Counted from the first letter of the stretch, positions 54,653 through 64,000 are shown. The stretch: 64,000 nucleotides of DNA from Amia ocellicauda (GCF_036373705.1 NW_027102660.1:496001-560000), one strand, 5' to 3'. Notes: generated by a model from the sequence alone, not told the origin. A program made the numbers and translations.

Positions 54653-54725
54653 TGTTTCTGCCCGGTTTCGAACCGGGGACCTTTCGCGTGTGAGGCGAAC
54701 GTGATAGCCACTACACTACGGAAAA
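54653..54725 (-). tRNA. tRNA-Val (CAC), acceptor stem altered
   Basis: Anticodon and T arm are perfect, but the 5' end has an extra T (GTTTTCCG) and the 3' strand reads CAGAAAC, so the acceptor stem is disturbed. It may be a pseudogene. Confidence 0.55.
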
Positions 54726-55295
54726 CGACCCGTCCTGGCGTTTCGAATGGCTCCCATCGAAGCAGGCTGATAAAACGCGCACAGGCGTTTCCCGTGGGCC
54801 AGCCTGTGAGATAAAGGTTTCTATTTTCACTGACCTATTTTGCATTGCTAAAGGGCACATCAGGACACTTTGGAAACTCTTTCAAAGGCAGGACGCCCTG
54901 CGCTCTGACAGTGCCTGCACTTAGCCCAACAAGGTGATGCTGAATGGCTTGTTCAAACGTCTGGTGGTCTTCCTTCACCACCAGACTATCAGAGCTATTG
55001 TGCCTTCTACACCTTACGGTAGCAACAAATCTAACTACTGCTTTACTTTAACAATAATAATGACGGCGACTACGACGACAACAAGAACAACAAGAACAAC
55101 AACAACAACATCATCATCATCATCATCATCAGATTTTAATTAAAAGTGGCTACACCAGCGTTTACAATTTCAACCTGTCGACGGACGGACGCTCTGAGAG
55201 CACCGATTTCGGGCACTCCAATGAAGAAAAGCCACCCACCGCCTGCGGGGAACCACAAGGGCAAGCAGGACGAAAAGGGCCGGCCCAAAGCAGGC

Positions 55296-55368
55296 TGTTT
55301 CCGCCCGGTTTCGAAAAGGGGACCTTTCGCGCGTTAGGCGAATTTGATAACCGCTACACTACGGAAAC
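55296..55368 (-). pseudogene. tRNA-Val(AAC) pseudogene
   Basis: The T arm is broken (TCGAAAAGGGG on the plus strand instead of TCGAACCGGGG) and the D region altered (AATTTGATAA). The B box is lost. Confidence 0.6.
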
Positions 55369-55684
55369 TGACAACGCCGCCTCTTGCTTCAAACGGTTAC
55401 CGTTGGAGCCTGCTGGTAAAACGGGCTCAGGCGTTTCAGGTCGGCTAGACTGTGAGATGGCGTCTGAAGTGCCGCGAAAGGATGCCATTTTCACAGACCT
55501 GTTTGGCATTGCTAAAGGGCACATCAGGACACTTCGGAAACTCTTTCAAAGGCAGGACGCCCTGCGCTCTGACAGTGCCTGCACTTAACCCAACAAGGTG
55601 ATGCTGAATGGCTTGTTCAAACGGCTGGTGGTCTTCCGTCACCACCAGACTATGAGAGCTATACTGCGCCTTCAACTACATAAG

Positions 55685-55868
55685 AGTAGATAGTAGGGTT
55701 TTTTGGGCGCGGCCTATTTTGTTATGACGTATGCCCTAAGCTTATTAATATTCCTACGTCATAATTGGGGGGCGTGATTTTAGGTAGAGTTATTTCCTTA
55801 ATTATTCCTACGTCATATCCGTCAGAAAGTGTGCACCCATAAAACCCTGAACAACAAGGCCACCCATA
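55685..55868 (+). repeat. Left terminal inverted repeat, copy F
   Basis: Same 184-nt end, preceded by CATAAG at 55679-55684. Confidence 0.85.
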
Positions 55869-55987
55869 AATACCCCCACCCCTCTGAAGGCAACGCCCCG
55901 AAACTCTCCTCTCTATTTAAGAACTCGCGCTTCTATTAGGCAATACCTCTTTAATTCTCAGCTTCTGAAACATCCCGCTTCTTCATC

Positions 55988-56392
55988 ATGTCCAGCGACA
56001 TCAACATGAAACCCCGCAAGAAACAATCCCGGGCAAGGGTTCCTGTACTCACCAATTTGAAGATTGAACGCTCCTGGGTGTTGTTCTGGGGGGCTCGACG
56101 GGGTTACCGCTTTAAAAGGGATCCCAGCTATGTTGGAGTGGAGCTTCTTGCTTTGGGAGAGAAGGAGGGTACGTTGGAACCTTTTGAGACGGTAATTGAA
56201 TACTCTTATGAGGACTGGTTGAAGGTGATGGCCTGGAGAGATCTGGGGCTTGTGGATAAGACTCTAGAAGGCTTGCAAGAGGGTCCAAGAGAATGCGAAA
56301 TGGAGTCTCCGACTCAGGGTTTTGAAAGGTGTGAATGGGAAAGCTTGCAGAACTACGACAGACGACGTGTGGGGTTATGGAGGGGGGTCTGA
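55988..56392 (+). pseudogene. First left-end gene, internally deleted (copy F)
   Basis: Same 281-nt deletion and 134-residue product as copy B, with F50L-type differences (VELLALGEK). Confidence 0.62.
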
Positions 56393-56495
56393 CGGCTCAG
56401 GGGCTACTCTCTTCTAAGAGGGCGGTGTGTCGTGACGTAGTGAAGAGATAGGATAAAAGGTGCAACAATTCATTCATGGTTTAAAATTAAAGAGA

Positions 56496-57344
56496 ATGTC
56501 TTACCCGAAAGCTGCGGACGTCGACAGGCTCTACAGGCCTCTTCAAACCCGGGATCACCCCTGGTTCTATTCCCCAGATTTTGTATACACTCTGGAACCC
56601 TTTGACTGTGGTTACTCTCCAAGACCTCAGACCCCGGTCCCTCAGGACGAAACAACATGCGGTGCGATGGATGTCCAAATGAGTCTCGGGGATCCCCAGC
56701 CTCTGGAGCTCATGGAGGGCCTCGATTTTGCCGAACTGTCTACCGTCTGTGCGTCTCAGGAGGGGGTCAGTCCAATGGATGGAGAAACACCCCACAAACC
56801 ACCAGGCGACCCAATGAGCATCGGACTGTCCCGGGGGCGTGATGAAGACGCAGGATTTTTGCCCGGGGTATGTGACCAAGTAAGCAGAGTGGTTAAAAGC
56901 ACCCTGGTGTATATTCTGAGTGCTCTCATCGACCGAGCTCTGAAAGAAGTCTGTCGGGGGTGTGAAGTGAATCACCCCAGTCAGTTGAGACACAGTTGTT
57001 TGTTTGAACCAGACCGTTACTATTTCCTGTTCTATTTCAACGTGTTTTACAGAAGACTGAACAAACCGTGGCTGAAACCGGCACTAATCAAGGCGCTCTC
57101 TTACTCCCACATACATGTCACTGTGGGACAAGTCCAGAAAATCATAGATGAGATTTTGCTGGAGCTGAAAAAGGAGCCGTTTATAATAGAGAAACTTGGG
57201 CAGCTGCTCAATGACCTGGATGAGCCGAGTAGAAAAACCGCTGGCAAGCTAAAAGCTTATTTCTTCCGTAAAGAAGTTAAAGCTGGGGGCAGCGACGAAG
57301 AATTCGACATCTACGCCACTGATTCAGACTCTGACCTGAACTAA
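56496..57344 (+). CDS. Accessory protein with Cys/His cluster and acidic tail (282 aa)
   Basis: Open copy of gene 2, nearly identical to 2392-3240. It starts at ATG (MSYPKAAD); the stop is 12 nt before the gene 3 ATG. Confidence 0.6.
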   Translation: MSYPKAADVDRLYRPLQTRDHPWFYSPDFVYTLEPFDCGYSPRPQTPVPQDETTCGAMDVQMSLGDPQPLELMEGLDFAELSTVCASQEGVSPMDGETPHKPPGDPMSIGLSRGRDEDAGFLPGVCDQVSRVVKSTLVYILSALIDRALKEVCRGCEVNHPSQLRHSCLFEPDRYYFLFYFNVFYRRLNKPWLKPALIKALSYSHIHVTVGQVQKIIDEILLELKKEPFIIEKLGQLLNDLDEPSRKTAGKLKAYFFRKEVKAGGSDEEFDIYATDSDSDLN

Positions 57345-57356
57345 GGGACTTTGAAC

Positions 57357-57749
57357 ATGGGGAATGTTCTGGACTGCTTCTGCAACTGGTTCTGTCATCA
57401 ACACTCTGCAGCTAACCTGAGAGCGCTATTACACCATGTGCTTGACAGAAAAGTAGCCAACGCGAGCCTTTTCTCTACAGATTTAACCATCGATGAGGAT
57501 CAACTTTCAAACCTGGAAAAGTTAATGGCTGCTGTAACAAAGACCGGGGGGTACGAACACTGGGATGAAGCGCTCAAGGGGGCCAAGAATGATATTAGGC
57601 CATTTCATCAACATCTGTATGACCTTTTACTGAGCATGTTTAATACACCTCTATTTACTTTTAAAATAGGTCATATTGTTGTTTTATTTACATATGTAAC
57701 TGAGGTGTGTGCCTACAAGATAAAGAAACAGGTATATTTGTTGATATAG
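57357..57749 (+). CDS. BH1-like (Bcl-2-type) small protein (130 aa)
   Basis: Begins MGNVLDCFCNWFC; Gly2 and the following Cys residues could be lipid-modified. Residues about 87-118 contain YDLLLSMF, then IGHIVVLFTYVTEVC, which resembles the BH1 region of Bcl-2 proteins (G-x-I/V-V-x2-F then small and Cys). No clear BH2 Trp is present. A CAG|GTATAT donor at 57732 and a pyrimidine-rich CCGTAG acceptor at 57792 could add 20 codons by splicing, just before an AATAAA. If real it would act against host apoptosis; this is a motif-level guess. Confidence 0.5.
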   Translation: MGNVLDCFCNWFCHQHSAANLRALLHHVLDRKVANASLFSTDLTIDEDQLSNLEKLMAAVTKTGGYEHWDEALKGAKNDIRPFHQHLYDLLLSMFNTPLFTFKIGHIVVLFTYVTEVCAYKIKKQVYLLI

Positions 57750-57921
57750 ATCAAGTAACCAATCATCTGATTTCTTTTTGTCTGGACCGTAGAAAAAATT
57801 GTTGTGTATGTTATACTTTTCTCAAATGTCTAAAAAGGGGTATCTGCTCTCCTGAAGTTGAATAAAAAACCTTGTATAAAAACTTTGCGCATAGTGTGGG
57901 TCTGTGTGGTTATTTGACAGA

Positions 57922-59013
57922 ATGACTCGGCAAGCTCCCCAAATGCAGGAACTATACTACAACCCAGCCAAGATTGGGGGTTTGGCAGGTAAGAAGGGTT
58001 TTCAAAGAGGACTCGCTGAGGCCGGAGTGAAGGTTAATGATGTGGTTGTTTCAGAATGGTTACGGGAACAAGACGCCTATACCTTACATAAACCTCTCAG
58101 GATTAACTTTAAAAGAAACCGCGTATATGCAACTGACATAGATTCACAATGGCAAATGGATCTAGTCGATATGTCAAATTTATCAAAACATAACAATGGT
58201 CACAAATTGATGTTGATGTGTATCGATGTGTTATCAAAATATGCCTGGGCTCGCATTCTACATAATAAAACAGGTCGGGCGGTGACAAGGGCCTTTGAGG
58301 ATATATTGTCCCAGGGTCGATGTCCTAAAAAACTGCAGACTGATAAAGGAAAAGAGTTTCTCAACAGAGAATTTCAGAATCTACTGAAGAGACACAAAAT
58401 ACATCATTTCACCACCGGTAATGAGCTTAGGGCATCGGTATTGGAGAGGTTTAACCGCACCATAAAGACCAAAATGTGGAGATATTTTACAGCGGTCAAC
58501 ACGTTCAAGTATTTTGATAAAGTTCAGGATTTTATCGATGCTTACAACCAAGGGTATCACACCAGTATTAAAATGAAGCCTTTAGATGTTGATCAAAGTA
58601 ATTCTTTTAAGGTCTATAAAAAATTATACGGACCATTTATTAAGAAGGGAAAAACTACTTATTAGTTCAACATCGGTGATGTGGTTCGCGTTTCAAAGCT
58701 AAGGAGTACTTTTGCCAAAGGTTATGAAGAAACATTTTCTGACGAATATTTTACAATTACCGAACAGTTGGCTAGAGACCCCCCCGTGTACCGGTTAAAA
58801 GACTATGACAGGGAGGATATAGAAGGAACGTTTTACGAAGCCAAGTTACAAAAAATTATTGTGGGTAAAGACAGTGTATACAGAGTTGAAAAGATATTAG
58901 CTGAAAAAACCCAGAACCGGAAAAAATATGTGTTGATGAAATGGCTTGGATGGCCTGAAAAGTTCAATAGTTGGGTCCCGGAACAACAGGTTTGCGATAT
59001 TCAATCCTTATAA
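57922..59013 (+). pseudogene. INT: Integrase, nonsense after the core (copy F)
   Basis: The catalytic core is open, but AAG is TAG at 58663-58665 at the start of the SH3-like region (GKTTY-stop). The chromodomain part is open afterwards to 59013. VVERF reads VLERF beside the catalytic Glu. Confidence 0.85.
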
Positions 59014-59017
59014 CAAC

Positions 59018-59792
59018 ATGCCCGCGGGTGTGTTGGGGGCATTACTTTCGATTCTCAAGATGGAATCAGGAGGCTTCTACGTGACTCTACCCAGTAATGC
59101 CTCTCTCGATATATATCCTAAAAATGAAATATCCAGTTACACGGTACAATTTGGAAAATCTATAGATCTAAGGGGGTCGTGGGAAGTGGGGTTGGCGGAA
59201 ATACAGTATCCTTACACTTGGGCTGTTTTACAAGATACGGATGCCACCTTTGCCATTTTTGATGATGTTAAAAAGAGTCAATGGACATTCACGATACAAG
59301 GAGGTTATTATGACAATGTGGATAAAATATTAGATGAGATGCATAAACAGTTCTCAGAAGGCACCCCCAACATCAAGCTATATTACAACCCTATTAAAAA
59401 CAGAGTGTACAAGGTGTCAAAACCAGGTATTAGCATTCAAACCAGCGGCCAACTGGGGCGTATATTTGGGTTCTATTCTGACACAGAGAGCAGGTTCTCA
59501 GAAGTGGTGGGGCGGCTTTTACACTCTTTATGTGTATACGGATATCATAACCCACCAGAGGGTCGGGGATAGTTATGTCCCCCTTTTGAGAAATGTACTT
59601 ATTAAAGGTAAAAGCAATGACATGGTCACAATTACTTATGACAAACCACACTACGTACCAGTCTCAAAGACCCACTTTGACAACATCACGATCGAAGTAT
59701 AATCGGATCAGAATATCAACGTACCCTTCCGCTTCGGTAAAGTTAATGTCAAACTACATTTTCGACCCCTGAAACAGTGTGTACATTATTAA
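59018..59792 (+). pseudogene. Penton-like minor capsid protein, frameshift and nonsense (copy F)
   Basis: ATG at 59018, 4 nt after the integrase stop. Frame 1 closes at 59572 with the shared shift before GGFYT. The +1 frame carries an extra AAA to TAA at 59700-59702, unique to F. Confidence 0.8.
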
Positions 59793-59793
59793 A

Positions 59794-60283
59794 ATGGCTA
59801 CCTCGAGGGGTTATGTAGATCCTAGCGCCTATGTGGATTATTACAAGATGCAAGATGGAACGGCTTGCCCGGTATTGTAGGAGCCCCCACAATGTATGGC
59901 GCCGGTCGAGGAGGACTCTTTCGTGGTCTCTTTAGAATGGCCATACCCCTGCTTAAGAGAGGCTTTGCTATAGCCAGACCCCACTTGAAATCAGCGGCTA
60001 AAAATATTGTTAGTGACGTGTTCACCAATGTTATGAACCGGGCAGCTAGCCATGAGCATCAGGAGGGTTCGGGTCTCATGGTAATGGCGAGGAGGGGGGG
60101 TAAAAGAAGAAACAGCATGTGTCCACCAGGGGGCGACAAAGATCCGTGGCTAACAAAAAACGAAGAATCTCTCATTCTCCAACATATCGTGGAAACACTC
60201 GGAGAAGGAAGCAGCACAAGAAAAAACCTGCATAAAGAAAGTATCAAAGAAAGAAAAATAGAGCCTCAGGATACATCTTTTAA
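59794..60283 (+). pseudogene. pX-like core protein, two frameshifts (copy F)
   Basis: Shares the 1-nt loss near codon 24 with D and E. In addition CCAGGGGGCGAC has extra G compared with CCAGGGCGAC near 60130, which throws the basic tail out of frame. Confidence 0.72.
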
Positions 60284-60285
60284 AC

Positions 60286-61593
60286 ATGTCTTTTGTCCAC
60301 AGTCTATCGGAAGAATGCGTCAAATCAGAACTGGATCTGTTTACAGTTCCATACACTCAAACGAGTATAGATAAGAGCATATATGTAGAGATTCCCCCTC
60401 TTTCTGCAATTTCAGACACGGCCCCTCTGGAGTTTTTTATAGCTGGCAATGGCGAGGATTATATTGATTTGAATAACACATTTATTTTAATGAACTGTAA
60501 AGTGACTGATGAGGATGGCGATGCAATCGAGAAGACGACCAACGCTGGGGTCATCAATTACCCGGTGGCCACCATGTTTTCACAGGTGGATGTGACCCTG
60601 GGAGATCGGCTCATTAGTCAAAGCAGCAATACTTACCCCTATAGAGCCATGATGGAGTGTATACTTAATTATAGTGAGGAGACCCTAAGCAAACAGTTCA
60701 GCCCCGGCCTTTTCTTCAAAGACATTCCGGAAGCTATGGACGACAAGGATCCAGAGGGACTCAATAAGGGTTTGCAAAAAAGAACGGCCTTTTCAACAGA
60801 AGGGAGGACCTTTGAGCTAATGGGGCATATCCATGCAGACATATTTTTCCAAGAAAAACTCATGCTCAACGGGGTAGACATTAAAATTAAAATGATCCGT
60901 AGTAAAAGTGCTTTTTGTCTGATGACCCCTGATACTGAAAAATATAAACTGACCATATTATCGGCCTCGCTGTTTGTGAAAAAAGTGTCCGTCTCCCCGG
61001 CGGTTAAACTAGGACACGCGCAGGCGTTAATGACGGCAAACGCCAAGTACCCGATTGAAAGAGTCTATATGAAAGTCCACAGTATCCCCGCAGGGACACG
61101 GGTGATGAACCAGGAAAATCTGTTTCTAGGACAGCTCCCAAAACAGGTTATTATAGGTCTCGAAGATAATGATGCATTTACCGGGGTTTACAACAAGAAC
61201 CCCTTTAACTTTAAACATTATAACGCGGAATTTATAGCGTTGTACGTCGATGGTGTGCAGGTTCCATCCAGACCTTTTCAACCTGACTTTGAAATCGGCA
61301 ATGCGGTTCGTGAATATGACAGTCTAGTACTGGCTACGGGTCGCCATCTCAAGGATCAAACTCTGCTGATCGATCGCCGGGAATACTGCAGCGGTTACAC
61401 CCTGTACGGTTTCAACCTGACCCCTGACGAAGAGTGTGGACAACATTTTTCACTGATGAAGACGGGCAATATGCGTTTGGAGATGCGTTTCAAGCAGCCT
61501 CTACCACGCACTGTAAATATGGTCGTGTATGCAGTGTTTGACAACATTATTGAGGTGAATCAGAGGAGAAACGTTATGTATGATTATTATTAA
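60286..61593 (+). CDS. MCP: Major capsid protein, double jelly-roll (435 aa, open)
   Basis: Hexon-type capsid protein of the Polinton/adintovirus family. The start is MSFVHSLSEECVKSELDLFT. Typical stretches are YIDLNNTFILMNCKVTD, FSQVDVTLGDRLISQSSNTY, IKIKMIRSKSAFCLM and RRNVMYDYY at the end. The length fits the family. It is the only copy with GAG where B to E have TAG (codon 76). The ATG follows the pX stop by 2 nt, and its end overlaps an upstream ATG of the protease frame. Confidence 0.9.
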   Translation: MSFVHSLSEECVKSELDLFTVPYTQTSIDKSIYVEIPPLSAISDTAPLEFFIAGNGEDYIDLNNTFILMNCKVTDEDGDAIEKTTNAGVINYPVATMFSQVDVTLGDRLISQSSNTYPYRAMMECILNYSEETLSKQFSPGLFFKDIPEAMDDKDPEGLNKGLQKRTAFSTEGRTFELMGHIHADIFFQEKLMLNGVDIKIKMIRSKSAFCLMTPDTEKYKLTILSASLFVKKVSVSPAVKLGHAQALMTANAKYPIERVYMKVHSIPAGTRVMNQENLFLGQLPKQVIIGLEDNDAFTGVYNKNPFNFKHYNAEFIALYVDGVQVPSRPFQPDFEIGNAVREYDSLVLATGRHLKDQTLLIDRREYCSGYTLYGFNLTPDEECGQHFSLMKTGNMRLEMRFKQPLPRTVNMVVYAVFDNIIEVNQRRNVMYDYY

Positions 61594-61594
61594 A

Positions 61595-62152
61595 ATGAAC
61601 ACCAGAGAGCTCAACCACATCATGAATGCCCTGGCCGGCTCACGGAAACTGTTTCAAGGAGTCTACGCCTGCGATCAGCTGCCTAAATTTAAGATCAAGA
61701 ATTTACCTGCAATGTACATAATCAACACACACCCTAAAAATATGCCCGGAGAACATTGGCTGGCTATTTATCTAAGGGAGGACCACCGTGGTGAATTTTT
61801 TGATTCCTATGCAAACCCCCCGGATTTCAGACCTTTCCCTCGGAAGATCAATAACTTTCTGCTCAACAACTGTCAAGAAACCATTTACAGCGGTCGTCAA
61901 GTACAAAGTCTTCAGACCTTCACTTGTGGTCAACACTGTGTGTTTTTCTTATATCATAGATCTAAAGGAAGGTCATACCCCGATATTATGGCCTTGTACA
62001 GTGAGGATTTAGGCCAAAATGATAAAAAAGTGGCAGAGTTTGTCAGGACACTGTGGACCCCCCCTTATAACACAATGACTTACGACCCTAGCCAGCCGTG
62101 TATACAGATGGGGTGTTCTTGTGAGGATTTTAAAAGATGTCATGCGTGTTAA
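61595..62152 (+). CDS. PRO: Adenain-like cysteine protease (185 aa, open)
   Basis: As for 43076: His54, Asp70, Gln104, Cys111, with Gly100 retained. Begins MNTRELNHIMNALAGS directly after the MCP stop (TAAAATG). Confidence 0.9.
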   Translation: MNTRELNHIMNALAGSRKLFQGVYACDQLPKFKIKNLPAMYIINTHPKNMPGEHWLAIYLREDHRGEFFDSYANPPDFRPFPRKINNFLLNNCQETIYSGRQVQSLQTFTCGQHCVFFLYHRSKGRSYPDIMALYSEDLGQNDKKVAEFVRTLWTPPYNTMTYDPSQPCIQMGCSCEDFKRCHAC

Positions 62153-62331
62153 GGTGAAAAAATAATGAAAACAGCCTTTGAATCATTAGTTTTGTTTTTA
62201 TTCAACACAATTCTTATACAAAGCAGGGGTTATGGTATAAATAAATGTACAACATTTGAAAAATAAAAAATAAAAATAAAAAAATGTTTGTCGAGACATT
62301 ATTTACAGGGGAGACAAATAAAAACATGAGA

Positions 62332-63075
62332 TTAATAAGCTTCCCAACGATGGATAGATCCTGAGGATGGTCGCTCAGCACGGTCAGAGTAATGAGATAT
62401 CGGAGTCAGATCAGGCTCCACCTCTTTACACAGACGGATTTTTTGTCGCGTTTCCTGGTTAGGAACTGTTGATTGGGGCATGTTCAGACAGGCCATCGCC
62501 TGTAGGAAAGCATTCCAGCCTACAGGTCGGCGACTATCGGGTACCTTATTAGTGCTAGTGACACTCTTCAACAAATCAAACATGTGTGAACCTTTGATCA
62601 GTTGTCCTTTAAAAACAAATTCACCCTGTTCATTCCAAGCCGTTACCCGCGGTTTCTGAACCATTTTGTGCAGGATATATTCTGCATGTCTTTTGCTTCT
62701 GGCCGGCATGTTTCTCAAAACATCCGTTACAACATCTCCCTCTGAACTCTCAACAGGTTCGGTCACCGCAACATCTTTATCAACCGTACCCCCCGCATCA
62801 GCCCCAGAACCATTTTCTTGAGAGGCCATGGTTAAAGTTAAAATGTTTTGATCTTTTTCACCCTGTCTAACCAGACGGAGGTAGCGCTGTAACGTGTTGG
62901 TATACAACTGGGCTTTGGAATACTGATTTAAATCGGCCCTGGCCTGTATAGCTTTCATTTCAGAGTCCAGGTTGTTTTCGGCCATTTGTCTAATGGGCTC
63001 TGGCCCGACAACATTTTTTCTCAGTTTCTCAAGCTGCTCCTGAGGGATCAAAAACATTTTCTGAGCATATTCCAT
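62332..63075 (-). CDS. Conserved Polinton protein with MFLIP N-terminus (247 aa)
   Basis: Open copy, almost identical to 43813-44556 (T31M-type change: IRQMAENN). Function unknown. Confidence 0.6.
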   Translation of the reverse strand: MEYAQKMFLIPQEQLEKLRKNVVGPEPIRQMAENNLDSEMKAIQARADLNQYSKAQLYTNTLQRYLRLVRQGEKDQNILTLTMASQENGSGADAGGTVDKDVAVTEPVESSEGDVVTDVLRNMPARSKRHAEYILHKMVQKPRVTAWNEQGEFVFKGQLIKGSHMFDLLKSVTSTNKVPDSRRPVGWNAFLQAMACLNMPQSTVPNQETRQKIRLCKEVEPDLTPISHYSDRAERPSSGSIHRWEAY

Positions 63076-63077
63076 TA

Positions 63078-63413
63078 TTAACCCACTCTGGAAGCTAGAA
63101 GACTGGTTAGGAAAGGCACGGCTATGCTCAACAGCGGTCCTATAAAACCCCCGGTTTGATTAATCTTCTTTCTTTTTCTTTTAATAGAATACTTCTTATT
63201 AGCGATGATCTTGATAACCGCTTTTTGTTTTTTGAGTTTAGAATGTTGAGAAGGGGTTAGGGGTATATTACCGCGTAAGATGTTAAAAGCTATTTCACAC
63301 AGGGTCTCGATCAAATCCGAGGGGGCCCCTGCCAGCACAGCTTTCCTATGGCGCGGGCTCCTCTCAAATAACATTTGCAAAAGTGGCAGATTTCTTTTAA
63401 TCCGAACAGACAT
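63078..63413 (-). CDS. Small basic Polinton protein with hydrophobic C-terminus (111 aa)
   Basis: Open copy of the gene at 44559, with one substitution (G18R) in the N-terminal part. Confidence 0.62.
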   Translation of the reverse strand: MSVRIKRNLPLLQMLFERSPRHRKAVLAGAPSDLIETLCEIAFNILRGNIPLTPSQHSKLKKQKAVIKIIANKKYSIKRKRKKINQTGGFIGPLLSIAVPFLTSLLASRVG

Positions 63414-63419
63414 TCTTAT

Positions 63420-64000
63420 TTATTTCCTTTTCTTTAGCACATACACTGCCGGCCAATCGGGCGGGCACAAACCTGTTCTGAGGCGAAAGTCTTCTGGGGT
63501 TTGTGCTTTTAAGTCCGCAATCAAGTACCCGTAGGGTTTTTTGGTGGCATCCTCAAATGCCTCCAAAGAGAACTTGGTCTGGTTAGGGTACATTTGACGA
63601 GCCAAGACGGTGACCTGTAGTTTATCTCTGGGGTTTTTAAAAATAATTATATCATTGGCATATAAATTAATAGTGCGGCTTTTTTTACCTTGAAAAAATA
63701 GATTTTGAACTAAATAAATAATACTTAAATTCCTATGATGAGTGTACTTTGTGAAAGCTTTTTCCACTTCACTGTTGTCACCGGCCTGCTCCATCAGGTC
63801 ATCAAGGATCACTAGGTTAGTTTGACCGGGCGGGAACAAGTCATCACCACACAACGAGGCGGGGAGACCTTGCACAAATTTCAGATTATTTTTTTTCGAA
63901 GCCAAATCATCGTAGAGAGGTTGCCAGCAAGAGTAACACCACACTATGTTGTCAAGAGCTTGGGACACGGTTGCGTCCACATCTTCTATGATGTTCTTTA
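63420..64000 (-). CDS. ATP: A32/FtsK-like packaging ATPase, partial (window edge)
   Basis: C-terminal 193 codons, with Walker B (NLVILDDLM). The Walker A region lies past the window end. The frame is open. Substitutions include NLYANDIIIFKN for NLNANYIILFKN and FSLEAF for FFLEAF. Confidence 0.85.
   Translation of the reverse strand, partial: KNIIEDVDATVSQALDNIVWCYSCWQPLYDDLASKKNNLKFVQGLPASLCGDDLFPPGQTNLVILDDLMEQAGDNSEVEKAFTKYTHHRNLSIIYLVQNLFFQGKKSRTINLYANDIIIFKNPRDKLQVTVLARQMYPNQTKFSLEAFEDATKKPYGYLIADLKAQTPEDFRLRTGLCPPDWPAVYVLKKRK

Larger units (their letters stand above)
52448..55684. repeat. Host tandem repeats with four tRNA-Val copies
   Basis: The longest run of host units: four microsatellites (near 52540, 53200, 54140, 55090), two unfilled element sites (53458, 54422), alternating AAC- and CAC-type tRNA units, and the flank of copy F. 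Units are about 0.9-1.0 kb apart. No protein gene is supported. Confidence 0.78.
55685..64000 (+). mobile_element. Copy F: adintovirus/Polinton, left part (runs off window)
   Basis: Left terminal repeat, all plus-strand genes and the first minus-strand genes to within the ATPase. It carries the 281-nt deletion of copy B, but the only open MCP and the only full-length open gene 3. Confidence 0.93.

Overview
The window looks like a piece of an animal genome, most probably a teleost fish. It holds eukaryotic tRNA-Val genes with internal A and B boxes, decayed Tc1/mariner transposons, and several copies of one large endogenous DNA virus of the Polinton/Maverick (adintovirus) type. The viral call rests on a co-occurring gene set: a chromodomain DDE integrase, a penton-like minor capsid protein, a pX-like basic core protein, a double-jelly-roll major capsid protein (MCP), an adenain-type cysteine protease, an A32/FtsK-like packaging ATPase and a protein-primed type B DNA polymerase (PolB). 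The species cannot be named from the sequence alone.

Layout. Six element copies (A to F here) sit in one orientation in a tandem host repeat that carries tRNA-Val genes (anticodons AAC and CAC, minus strand). A (1-905) is only a right-hand fragment. B (1581-7844) and C (11005-16815) keep the left half and stop inside the protease gene. D (20650-36284) is complete from terminal repeat to terminal repeat: 15,635 bp, 184-bp inverted repeats and a 6-bp CATAAG target duplication. E (36904-52447) lacks only about 0.9 kb at its right end. F (55685-64000) runs off the window. All five left ends sit at the same base of the host repeat, and four unfilled copies of that site remain (9740, 19391, 53458, 54422). 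One integration that was later amplified with its tRNA-containing host unit explains this better than repeated insertion. Copies of one Tc1-like element follow B and C at the same TA site.

Gene order. The plus strand carries three accessory genes of unknown or tentative function, one of them with a BH1-like segment, and then integrase, penton, pX, MCP and protease packed with gaps of 4 nt or less. The minus strand, converging on the protease, carries (from the right end inwards) a newly inferred six-exon spliced gene, PolB, the packaging ATPase, a small basic protein and a conserved protein with an N-terminal MFLIP motif. The two gene blocks meet tail to tail at overlapping poly(A) signals.

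State of the copies. No copy is intact. Penton carries the same frameshift in all five copies, PolB shares two lesions between D and E, and the MCP has the same nonsense codon in B to E. Only F has an open MCP and only B and C have an open pX. Integrase is open in C and E (and, with a 13-residue loss, in D), protease in E and F, and the ATPase in E. Shared indels group the copies differently at the left and right of the element, so the array has been reshuffled by recombination or gene conversion.
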